The notes under the pieces were generated by a model. It did not search any database, was not told the origin of the DNA, and saw only the letters and a program-made list of their open reading frames with translations. From an uncultured Desulfuromonas sp. (GTDB lineage: Bacteria; Desulfobacterota; Desulfuromonadia; Desulfuromonadales; Desulfuromonadaceae), in the NCBI RefSeq assembly GCF_963678835.1, contig NZ_OY787469.1, positions 682,001 to 746,000 of the forward strand: DNA of 64,000 bases, given 5' to 3'. Made by a program: the position numbers and the translations under genes. Shown piece by piece: positions 7,878-15,163 of the stretch. The first letter of the stretch is position 1. Each line of letters begins with the position of its first letter.

Positions 7878-9605
7878 ATGGTGGTTCGGAAAAAAATACG
7901 CATTGGCGACCTGCTGGTTTCCGAAGGGATTATCAGTGAAGACCAGCTGATGACCTCGCTGCAGACACAAAAAAGCAGTGGTGCCAAGCTGGGGCGTACC
8001 CTGATTGACCTCGGCTATATCACCGAGGATCGTCTGCTCGAATTTCTGTCGCGCCAGCTGCAGGTGCCGCTGGTCGACTTGCGCCTGTTTAAATTCGATG
8101 GCGAGTTGGTCAAATTGATTCCGGAAACCCTGGCAAGGCGTTTCCGTGTTGTCGCCTTGACCCGAGAGTCCAACCACCTGCTGGTCGGTATGGCCGATCC
8201 CACCGATATTTTTGCTCTCGACAAATTGACAGCGTTGCTCAACCAGCCGGTGGAACCGGCGGTTGTGCGTGAGTCGGACCTGCTGCGCTCATTGGATACT
8301 GTCTATCGGCGCACTGATGAGATTGAAAATATTGCCGAAGAACTCGGTGAAGAACTGGCCCAGACTGATTTCAACCTCGCTGAGCTGTTGCCGGACAGTC
8401 AGCTTGAAGATGCGCCGGTTGTTCGCCTGCTGCAGACCCTGTTTGAGGATGCCGTGCAGGTGGGGGCGTCGGATATTCATATTGAACCCGATGAAGCGGT
8501 GCTGCGCATTCGCCAGCGGATCGATGGTGTGCTTCACGAGCAGGTGATGAAGGAAAAACGCATTGCCGCCGCTCTGGTGTCGCGTCTGAAGCTGATGAGC
8601 GGTCTGGATATTTCTGAGCGGCGTTTGCCACAGGATGGTCGCTTCAACATTCGCGTCAAAGGGAAAAGCATCGACATCCGTCTGTCGACCATGCCGCTGC
8701 AATACGGCGAGTCGGTGGTCATGCGTCTGCTGGATCAGTCGGGCGGGTTGCTGCGCCTGGATCATATCGGCATGCCGCCGCATATCCTGGCACGCTTTCG
8801 CCGTTTTATTCACCAACCTCACGGCATTGTGCTGGTCACCGGTCCCACCGGTAGCGGTAAGACCACCACGCTGTACGGGGCGCTTAATGAGATGAATCAA
8901 CCGGAGAAGAAGATTATTACGGTTGAAGATCCGGTGGAGTATCGGCTGCCGCGGATCAATCAGGTGCAAGTCAATATCAAGGTGGGGCTGACCTTTGCCA
9001 GCGTGTTGCGTACCGCTTTGCGTCAGGACCCGGATGTGGTCATGGTGGGTGAGATGCGTGACAAGGAAACCGCTGAAATCGGTCTGCGTGCTGCCATGAC
9101 CGGTCACCTGGTGTTATCGACCCTGCATACCAACGATTCCATCAGCACGGCGCTGCGTCTGCTCGATATGGGCGCGGAAGGTTATGTGGTGGCCAGTTCG
9201 TTGCAAGCGGTGCTCGCTCAGCGTCTGGTGCGCCGCGTGTGTACCAGTTGCAGTGAAGAAGATCCGCTCGATGCGCAGCAACGCAGTTGGTTGAAGGAGG
9301 CACTCGGGACAGACGAGGTACCGCAAGGATTCAAAAAAGGGCGCGGTTGCAGTCAGTGCGGCAACACCGGCTATCATGGCCGGATCGGCGTGTTCGAATT
9401 GCTGGAAATCGATACTGCCCTGGCCGATGCCCTGCGGCGTAACGACAGTGCCGGTTTTGCCCGCGTGGCCCAGTCTCAGGAGCATTTTATTTCCCTGGCT
9501 GACTGTGCTCTGGAATACGCGCGTCAAGGCGTTACCACCATGGAAGAGGTGGTGCGGGTGGCCGGACAAGTGGATGAGTTGGAACCCGTCGAGGAAACGC
9601 CGTGA
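7878..9605 (+). CDS. mshE: MSHA pilus extension ATPase MshE with c-di-GMP-binding MshEN domain
   Basis: Hexameric GspE/PilB-family ATPase that powers pilus polymerisation. 575 residues. The N-terminus carries two tandem 24-residue MshEN motifs at about residues 8-31 (RIGDLLVSEG...L...Q) and 37-60 (KLGRTLIDLG...L...Q). In Vibrio MshE these bind c-di-GMP. Walker A is GPTGSGKTT near residue 322, the Asp box is ITVEDPVEY, and Walker B is DPDVVMVGEMRD. Four cysteines form the zinc site (CTSC and CSQC, about residues 455-495). The catalytic set looks complete. Ligand binding is predicted from the motif and not shown. Confidence 0.95.
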   Translation: MVVRKKIRIGDLLVSEGIISEDQLMTSLQTQKSSGAKLGRTLIDLGYITEDRLLEFLSRQLQVPLVDLRLFKFDGELVKLIPETLARRFRVVALTRESNHLLVGMADPTDIFALDKLTALLNQPVEPAVVRESDLLRSLDTVYRRTDEIENIAEELGEELAQTDFNLAELLPDSQLEDAPVVRLLQTLFEDAVQVGASDIHIEPDEAVLRIRQRIDGVLHEQVMKEKRIAAALVSRLKLMSGLDISERRLPQDGRFNIRVKGKSIDIRLSTMPLQYGESVVMRLLDQSGGLLRLDHIGMPPHILARFRRFIHQPHGIVLVTGPTGSGKTTTLYGALNEMNQPEKKIITVEDPVEYRLPRINQVQVNIKVGLTFASVLRTALRQDPDVVMVGEMRDKETAEIGLRAAMTGHLVLSTLHTNDSISTALRLLDMGAEGYVVASSLQAVLAQRLVRRVCTSCSEEDPLDAQQRSWLKEALGTDEVPQGFKKGRGCSQCGNTGYHGRIGVFELLEIDTALADALRRNDSAGFARVAQSQEHFISLADCALEYARQGVTTMEEVVRVAGQVDELEPVEETP

Positions 9606-9625
9606 TCAGCGGGAAAGAGTGACCT

Positions 9626-10858
9626 ATGCCGATGTTTCGTTATACCGCCCGTCGACCCGGCGGCGAACAGGTGACCGGAGAGCTGGAGCTGGCAACCGCC
9701 GCAGCCGTGGCCAGTCAGCTGTCGGAAAATGGCCTCATTCCGATTCGCATTGAGGCGGGGCGCGAGAGCGCGGAACCACGTGAAAAAAAAGCGTTTTCCC
9801 TGTCGTTGAAACGGCGGCCGAAGAAGGTGCGCTTGGACGATTTGATTTTGTTCTGTCGTCAGATGTATTCGCTGACCCGTTCCGGGGTGCCGATGATGCG
9901 CTCGCTGTACGGCCTGATCGAATCGTCGCAAAACCTGACCATGCAACAAGCCTTGCGCGGTGTCATTGAAAACCTTGAATCCGGGCGCGATCTTTCCGGG
10001 GCGATGGCCGCCTATCCCGGCGTGTTTCCCAATCTGATGATGCGCATGGTCCAGGTGGGTGAGAGTAGCGGCAATCTGGAGGAATCCTTTCGCCAGTTGG
10101 GCGAGTATCTGGAGTTTGAAAAACTGACCCGTGAGCAGATCAAGGCAGCGTTACGTTATCCGACATTTGTCATTGTTGCCATCGGTGTGGCCATGGCCAT
10201 ACTCAGCCTGTTTGTCATCCCCACCTTTGAAAAGGTGTTTGCCGGGCTGGGGGCAGATCTGCCGTTGCCGACGAAGATTATCATGGGCATTTCCCATTTC
10301 GCCGTGGCCTATTGGCCCTATCTGCTGGTGGCGGTGGTGGCGGCATTTTATCTGCTGCGCAGTTATCTGCGCACCGAAAAGGGAGCCTACCGTTGGGATC
10401 GCTATAAGTTGAAATTGCCCATTGTCGGTTCGATTCTGATGCGTGCTACGCTTGCCCGTTTTGCCCGTTCTTTTGCCATGGGTTACGGCAGTGGCGTACC
10501 CTTGGTGCAGGCATTAGGCTACACCTCTCGCGCTATTGAAAACAGTTATCTGGGTGAAAAACTCAACGAGATGCGCAATCAGTTGGAACGTGGTGACACC
10601 CTGACGCGCAGTGCCGCCAATCTGAAAATTTTTACCCCGCTGGTGTTGCAGATGCTGGCCGTCGGAGAAGAGAGTGGTTCCGTGGACAGCATGTTGCTCG
10701 AAGTGGCAGGGTTCTACGAGCGCGAGGTGGAATACGATCTGAAAAACCTCACCAGCGCCATTGAACCGATCCTGATCGTCATCATTGGTGCTATGGTGCT
10801 GGTGCTGGCACTGGGCGTGTTCCTGCCAATGTGGAATTTGAGCAGCCTGATGCGGTAA
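9626..10858 (+). CDS. mshG: MSHA inner-membrane platform protein MshG (GspF/PilC family)
   Basis: Polytopic platform protein on which the ATPase acts to insert pilins. 410 residues with two GspF domains, about residues 73-195 and 275-400. Family hallmarks are seen: LDDLILFCRQMYSLTRSGVP, VGESSGNLEE, and in the second half FARSFAMGYGSGVPLVQAL and VGEESGSVDSML. Three hydrophobic segments lie near 170-190, 215-245 and 375-398. It directly follows mshE, as in the Vibrio and Shewanella loci. The 151 bases after it, before the first pilin, are AT-rich and probably hold a separate pilin promoter, but I see no convincing -35/-10 pair. Confidence 0.93.
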   Translation: MPMFRYTARRPGGEQVTGELELATAAAVASQLSENGLIPIRIEAGRESAEPREKKAFSLSLKRRPKKVRLDDLILFCRQMYSLTRSGVPMMRSLYGLIESSQNLTMQQALRGVIENLESGRDLSGAMAAYPGVFPNLMMRMVQVGESSGNLEESFRQLGEYLEFEKLTREQIKAALRYPTFVIVAIGVAMAILSLFVIPTFEKVFAGLGADLPLPTKIIMGISHFAVAYWPYLLVAVVAAFYLLRSYLRTEKGAYRWDRYKLKLPIVGSILMRATLARFARSFAMGYGSGVPLVQALGYTSRAIENSYLGEKLNEMRNQLERGDTLTRSAANLKIFTPLVLQMLAVGEESGSVDSMLLEVAGFYEREVEYDLKNLTSAIEPILIVIIGAMVLVLALGVFLPMWNLSSLMR

Positions 10859-11009
10859 TGTTGTCGAGGGCTTTACAAAAAATTAAAGAAAAACTCTACG
10901 CCAAGATGTCTATTAATGTTACTATTTAGAGTAATGATAGCAACCTATTAGCTGGAGTGGACACGCTGGTTTGCGGCCGCTTCAAATCACAACCAAACAG
11001 GAGAGTCCC

Positions 11010-11459
11010 ATGAACAACCAAAAAGGTTTTACCCTGATCGAACTGATTGTCGTTATTGTCATTCTTGGCATTTTGTCTGCCGTGGCCGTGCCTAAGTTTG
11101 TGGATATGCAAGGTGAGGCGAGAAGAGGTGTCCTTGAAGGGATTCGTGGTTCATGGAAGTCTGCTGTAATGATGTCACATGGAAAGTGGTTGGCACTTGG
11201 CAACTCTCCGGCCTCAATTACTGTTGAGGGTAAAACTGTCGAAATGACAGATGGATACCCTACTGCCTCCACAGAAAACCTTGCAGATCTTATTGATTTA
11301 GATGGGTTGACAGTTATCGATACTGATTCAGATGAATTCTCTGCAACTGTAACATCAGGAGCTCTGTACGTGAATTATGGGGATTACACATTTGTCTATG
11401 GGGTGGTTACAACTGATGCACCTCCGGTGACCAGCAAAATAGCAGAGAAAACACCCTAA
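11010..11459 (+). CDS. mshA: MSHA major pilin candidate (MshA-like)
   Basis: Type IV prepilin-like structural subunit, 149 residues from ATG 11010 (GGAG at 11000-11003). The short leader MNNQKG is cut before F, giving FTLIELIVVIVILGILSAVA with Glu5 present. The body holds EMTDGYPTAS, a segment I associate with MshA. There are no cysteines, so the C-terminal disulfide loop of Vibrio MshA is absent. It is followed by a stem-loop at 11501-11527. Of the three pilins it is the best match to MshA; the designation of major subunit is an inference. Confidence 0.85.
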   Translation: MNNQKGFTLIELIVVIVILGILSAVAVPKFVDMQGEARRGVLEGIRGSWKSAVMMSHGKWLALGNSPASITVEGKTVEMTDGYPTASTENLADLIDLDGLTVIDTDSDEFSATVTSGALYVNYGDYTFVYGVVTTDAPPVTSKIAEKTP

Positions 11460-11500
11460 TTTAATATGAATTTTGCTCACTGCGTACAATCATTTAGCTT

Positions 11501-11527
11501 CGCAGGGTGGGTGTAGCCGACCCTGCG
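11501..11527 (+). terminator. Stem-loop after the mshA-like gene
   Basis: Perfect 8 bp inverted repeat CGCAGGGT / ACCCTGCG with an 11-base loop, 41 bases after the pilin stop. The following bases are T-rich but not a run. A partial terminator or 3'-end stabiliser would let the first pilin be made in excess over downstream genes. Confidence 0.5.
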
Positions 11528-11601
11528 TGTTGAACTCTTTGAAAAAAATAAACTGGGAGGATATTGTCCACCCGACGCTCTTTACACGTTAAAAGGCCGG
11601 C

Positions 11602-12111
11602 ATGAACAGACAACGCGGTTTCACATTACTGGAACTGATCGTGGTGATCGCCGTGGTGATCATTCTGGCCAGTGTCGTGTTGCCGAAATTCCTCCGCTTG
11701 ATGCATCAGGCGGAGGTTTCAGCGGTGCAGGGGATAATTGGCCAGATGCGTAGTGCGTTAAGCCTGCAGATGTCGCGCGGTTTGTACCGTGGCGACGACC
11801 TGGCAGCGTGGGCTGCTGACGGATCAAAGCCGCTTTATCCTATGTATGACCTACTGCTCGTTCCTCCGGAAACTTATTTGGGGGTGCTCAACACTAGCGA
11901 CCGTCGCGGTTGCTGGTATGATGATAAAAACAGCTATGAACTGGTCTACGTGCTGCGCGACGATGAACGGGTTGTGGGTGGTTCCGAAACTCCAGCCACA
12001 TTGCGCTGGCAAATCCAGGTGATTCGTGGCCCGTTGTCGGCAGGAGAGCAGGACACGCTGATCGGGCTGGTGCTGCAACCGTCTTCAGCAACACGCTGGG
12101 TGACGGATTAA
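11602..12111 (+). CDS. MshA/MshB-type pilin, second of three
   Basis: Type IV pilin-like protein of 169 residues. Leader MNRQRG, then FTLLELIVVIAVVIILASVVL with Glu5, followed by an amphipathic helix (KFLRLMHQAEVSAVQGIIGQ) and a beta domain with one cysteine (GCWYDDKN). It is similar in layout to the 12132 pilin: both have SALS, a VP.P/TVPEPYEG-like segment, and a DRGCWY/DRGVWY motif. These two look like duplicates of one another, more than of the 11010 pilin. It occupies the place of mshB/mshA in the canonical order. Confidence 0.85.
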   Translation: MNRQRGFTLLELIVVIAVVIILASVVLPKFLRLMHQAEVSAVQGIIGQMRSALSLQMSRGLYRGDDLAAWAADGSKPLYPMYDLLLVPPETYLGVLNTSDRRGCWYDDKNSYELVYVLRDDERVVGGSETPATLRWQIQVIRGPLSAGEQDTLIGLVLQPSSATRWVTD

Positions 12112-12131
12112 CTAAAGCAGGAGAACGTTGA

Positions 12132-12668
12132 ATGAGAAACCAGAAAGGTTTTACACTGATCGAGCTGGTCGTGGTCATGGTTATCCTGGCTTTGTTGGCC
12201 GCAGTTGCCGTGCCCAAATTCCTCGATCTGCAGAGGCAAGCCGAAGCCGCTTCGGTCAAAGGGGTGGTGGGTAACATCCGCAGTGCTCTCAGCATTCGCG
12301 TGGCGCGAGCACTGGTATCCGGTGAAGATCTGCAGGATTTGGCTGACAACCTGTACCCGATGTCATTGCTGTCCACCGTACCGGAACCTTATGAGGGGCG
12401 TGGCGACAGTGTGCCAGCAGATCGCGGTGTCTGGTATGAGGGCAACGGCTCTCACGACCTGTATTACACGTTGCGTAATGGCGATATTGTCAGCAATCCG
12501 ACCACTGCCGATTATCTGCGCTTTGAGATTGAGGTGGTGCAGGAAGATATCGATGGCGACGGCACACAGGAAGATGTCGGCCTGGTGTTTGAAAAATACG
12601 ACAATACCAACATCATTGATGCCGATACCGATAGTAGTAACGATGCTGATTTTGACTGGAACTACTAA
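12132..12668 (+). CDS. MshA/MshB-type pilin, third of three, with Asp-rich calcium-like loop
   Basis: Pilin-like protein of 178 residues. Leader MRNQKG and FTLIELVVVMVILALLAAVA with Glu5. The central helix is followed by TVPEPYEGRG and DRGVWYEGNGSHDLYY, shared in pattern with the 11602 gene. Near residues 136-146 it has DIDGDGTQED, the DxDxDG pattern of EF-hand-like calcium loops, and the tail is also Asp-rich (DADTDSSNDADFD). Calcium binding is an inference; calcium stabilises some major pseudopilins. A long stem-loop follows at 12709-12747. Confidence 0.85.
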   Translation: MRNQKGFTLIELVVVMVILALLAAVAVPKFLDLQRQAEAASVKGVVGNIRSALSIRVARALVSGEDLQDLADNLYPMSLLSTVPEPYEGRGDSVPADRGVWYEGNGSHDLYYTLRNGDIVSNPTTADYLRFEIEVVQEDIDGDGTQEDVGLVFEKYDNTNIIDADTDSSNDADFDWNY

Positions 12669-12708
12669 GCCAGGCTAAGTTATTAAGAACATTGGTCGTT
12701 TTGTTATG

Positions 12709-12747
12709 TGGAGGCTGTCTCTGGTTGTCTGAGAGCCAGCCTCCACT
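12709..12747 (+). terminator. Long stem-loop after the third pilin
   Basis: Arms GTGGAGGCTG and CAGCCTCCAC pair perfectly. The stem continues past one T.C mismatch with CTCT/AGAG, leaving a 9-base loop. It lies 41 bases after the stop, with only weak T enrichment downstream. It probably limits read-through from abundant pilin message into the minor pilin genes. Confidence 0.55.
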
Positions 12748-12939
12748 CCCATCTTACCTGAACCAGAGAGACCATTAGCGGCAGATCGCACACGTCATTG
12801 AACTGCCTTAGCTTTGAAAAAATCACCGCCGAACTTCTGGGTGCGACCCAAATTTTTTCAAACCTCATTCAGCTCAAGCACGTGCACGCTCATAGCCACC
12901 ATCACCTCACTGATTCAGGTTTTCAGAAAGCCGGGAACT

Positions 12940-13395
12940 ATGAACAGAACCATCACGTCACAAAACGGATTTACACTGGTTGAACTGGTGGTTGTGATCG
13001 TGATTCTCGGCATCCTTTCGGTCACGATGGCCCCCCGTTTTTTTGATCTTGGCGATTACCAGAGACTGGCTTTTCGCGATGAACTGGTCAGTGCCTTGCG
13101 TTACGCCCACAAGCGCGCCGTTGCCGGCAGCCAAAATGTCCGTGTCGTGATTCAGGCAGATGGCTTTTCTCTCGATTATGGTGATGCCGCCTCGCCGGTT
13201 GTCCATCCAAGCGGGGGAAATTTTGTCAATCAGAATGCTTCTCCGGTCGCATTGAAACCTCAAACCGTGACGTTTAACGCTCTTGGACAGATCGTAGAGG
13301 CTCTGGACGAAAAAGATGGAAAGCTGGAGAAGTTTGCTTACGACGGTTTCGGCATTACTCTTTGGGGAGAGACGGGATGTATTGCCACGCAGTAA
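12940..13395 (+). CDS. mshC: Minor pilin MshC-like
   Basis: Minor (GspH/FimT-type) prepilin of 151 residues from ATG 12940 (leader MNRTITSQNG, then FTLVELVVVIVILGILSVTM, Glu5 present). The frame is open back to 12814, but the upstream part is not leader-like. The body matches the MshC pattern: RDELVSALRYAHKRAVAGSQNVRV, then a mid-region TFNALGQ and a C-terminal GETGC. The 271 bases before it contain the 12709-12747 stem-loop and no other gene. Its end overlaps the likely mshD start. Confidence 0.85.
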   Translation: MNRTITSQNGFTLVELVVVIVILGILSVTMAPRFFDLGDYQRLAFRDELVSALRYAHKRAVAGSQNVRVVIQADGFSLDYGDAASPVVHPSGGNFVNQNASPVALKPQTVTFNALGQIVEALDEKDGKLEKFAYDGFGITLWGETGCIATQ

Positions 13396-13874
13396 CGGAA
13401 CATAAACGCGTGAAAAACCAACGCGGCGTGACATTGGTCGAGTTGGTGGTGTCCATTGTGATCATCTCCATCGCCTTGGCCGGTGTGCTGATGGTGATGA
13501 ATTACACCACCGGGCACAGCGCGGACCCCGTGGTTGAATATCAGGCCGTGGCCATTGCCGAGGCCTATCTCGAAGAGATCGAGCTGCAATCCTTTCTCGA
13601 TCCCGGCGGTCCGGCGGAAACCGGACGTGCTGATCTGGATGATGTGCAGGATTATCATTGGAAAGCTCCTTTCGGAATCAATGGCGAGTCGCCGCGAGAT
13701 CAAAATGGTAACAAATTGGCCGCCCTTGCCGGTTACAGCGTTACAGTGTCTGTAACGGATGCCGTGAATATCGGACCGGCGGTCAGCACCGTGGAGGCCA
13801 AAAGGATCGACGTGACAGTGGTCCATCCCAATAACGGCAGTATAACCCTGACCGGCTACCGGAGCGCGTATTGA
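13377..13874 (+). CDS. mshD: Minor pilin MshD-like
   Basis: Minor prepilin-like protein, 165 residues from ATG 13377 (GGGGAGAG about six bases upstream), overlapping the end of mshC by 19 bases. A GTG at 13410 would give the more usual short leader VKNQRG but has only a weak ribosome site. The mature start is VTLVELVVSIVIISIALAGV with Glu5, and the first mature residue is V, not F or M. AEAYLEEIELQSFLDP and RIDVTV are typical of MshD/GspI-like subunits. The start choice is uncertain by 11 residues. Confidence 0.82.
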   Translation: MYCHAVTEHKRVKNQRGVTLVELVVSIVIISIALAGVLMVMNYTTGHSADPVVEYQAVAIAEAYLEEIELQSFLDPGGPAETGRADLDDVQDYHWKAPFGINGESPRDQNGNKLAALAGYSVTVSVTDAVNIGPAVSTVEAKRIDVTVVHPNNGSITLTGYRSAY

Positions 13875-13884
13875 GAGGGGCAGG

Positions 13885-14730
13885 ATGTTGATGAATAAAA
13901 TGCTGTTACCTCTCATGTCTTCCTTGCGCTCTCCACGACAAAAGGGGCGTTTCTCGGCAGGTTTTACCTTGGTGGAACTGATTGTCGTCATTCTGATTGT
14001 CAGTATTCTCGCCACCCTCGGCGGCATGTTCATCAGTCACCCGATTGAAGGCTATGTTGATCTACGGCGTCGTGCCGAACTGGTGGGTCAGGCGGAGATG
14101 GCATTGCGGCGCATGCAGCGGGATATCAGGGCGGCGCTGCCCAACAGTGTGCGCTTGTATACGGATACCGATGGCAACGGCATCGAACTTCTCCATGTCG
14201 TCGATGGCGGGCGATATCGCCGCAACATGGGGACCTCTGGGGGGGATATCCTGGATTTTACCCAGGCGGATAATAAATTTGATGTCCTTGGTGGATTGCG
14301 CCATGCCGTTGACGGTAGGTCGTATGGTGTCGTGATCTACAATCTGGCGGCAACGGGTATCGTGGGCAATGCCTATGCCGGCGATAACCGTTCCCCCGGG
14401 GTCTATAACGCGGACAGTACCATTTCGCTTGATAACCCTACAGTATTTCCCTTTGACTCACCGTCGCAGCGGTTTTTCCTGGTGGATCAGGCAGTTGTTT
14501 ACCATGTTGCAAATGGCATCCTTTGGCGTCATGCCGGCTATGCCATTGATAATGTCGCCGACACCCCAGGGGGAGGAGTCGTCGTCGCCCAACATGTCCA
14601 GTCGGTTGCGTTCCAGTATGCTCCGGGCACGCCGAGTCGGGCCGGGCTGGTGACCATTACGCTGACCCTGCAGGACGGTGGTGAGCAAGTGCGCTTGCTG
14701 CATCAGGTCCATGTGGACAATGCGCCATAA
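13885..14730 (+). CDS. mshO: Minor pilin MshO-like
   Basis: Minor prepilin of 281 residues. It has an unusually long leader of about 27 residues before G/FTLVELIVVILIVSILATLG (Glu5 present). The helix runs into GYVDLRRRAELVGQAEMALRRMQRDIRAALPNSVR, the hallmark of MshO/PilW-type proteins, followed by a large beta domain. GAGAGGGG lies about ten bases before ATG 13885, and an ATG at 13891 is also possible. Minor pilins of this class form the tip complex that primes pilus assembly. Confidence 0.87.
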   Translation: MLMNKMLLPLMSSLRSPRQKGRFSAGFTLVELIVVILIVSILATLGGMFISHPIEGYVDLRRRAELVGQAEMALRRMQRDIRAALPNSVRLYTDTDGNGIELLHVVDGGRYRRNMGTSGGDILDFTQADNKFDVLGGLRHAVDGRSYGVVIYNLAATGIVGNAYAGDNRSPGVYNADSTISLDNPTVFPFDSPSQRFFLVDQAVVYHVANGILWRHAGYAIDNVADTPGGGVVVAQHVQSVAFQYAPGTPSRAGLVTITLTLQDGGEQVRLLHQVHVDNAP

Positions 14731-14752
14731 GCAACCATGAACCAGAGGGCAA

Positions 14753-15163
14753 ATGATGACAGGCCATAAAAGCATTCATGTCAATCAACACGGGTTTACC
14801 TTGGTTCAGGCCATCTTTGTGCTGGTGGTGCTGGGCATGCTCGGTACCTACATGGTGACTCTTCTGGGGGTACAGCAGAGCACAAGCACTCTTGCCGTGC
14901 AACAGGCTCGGGCCTATCAGGCGGCCCGCGCTGGCATCGAATGGGCTGCGGCACGTATTGCCGACGGCAAGGCATTGAACAATGCTTCCTTTGTGGTGGC
15001 CGGGACCGGCTGCACCGTGACCGTGAATGTTGACAAAGTCGACTATTCAGAAGTGGGTAGCCCTGGCACGATCTATCACATCGCCAGTGTTGCCGTATCG
15101 ACAGGGTTGGGCAAGTCCAGCCCTGATTATGTGTCTCGTACGTTGGAGGTGACCCTTCAATGA
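14753..15163 (+). CDS. mshP: MshP-like minor pilin/PilX-type protein
   Basis: 136-residue protein with leader MMTGHKSIHVNQHG, then FTLVQAIFVLVVLGMLGTYM. The position that is Glu5 in ordinary pilins is Gln here. A hydrophobic helix is followed by ARAYQAARAGIEWAAARI, the PilX/GspK-like AAR.G.EWA pattern, and a small domain. Synteny with mshO upstream and mshQ downstream supports MshP. The stop overlaps the start of mshQ as ATGA, indicating coupling. Confidence 0.8.
   Translation: MMTGHKSIHVNQHGFTLVQAIFVLVVLGMLGTYMVTLLGVQQSTSTLAVQQARAYQAARAGIEWAAARIADGKALNNASFVVAGTGCTVTVNVDKVDYSEVGSPGTIYHIASVAVSTGLGKSSPDYVSRTLEVTLQ

Noticed and set aside
10955-10985. Sigma54-like TGGACAC...TTTGC upstream of mshA
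   Set aside because: The GG to GC spacing is two bases too long for a -24/-12 promoter.
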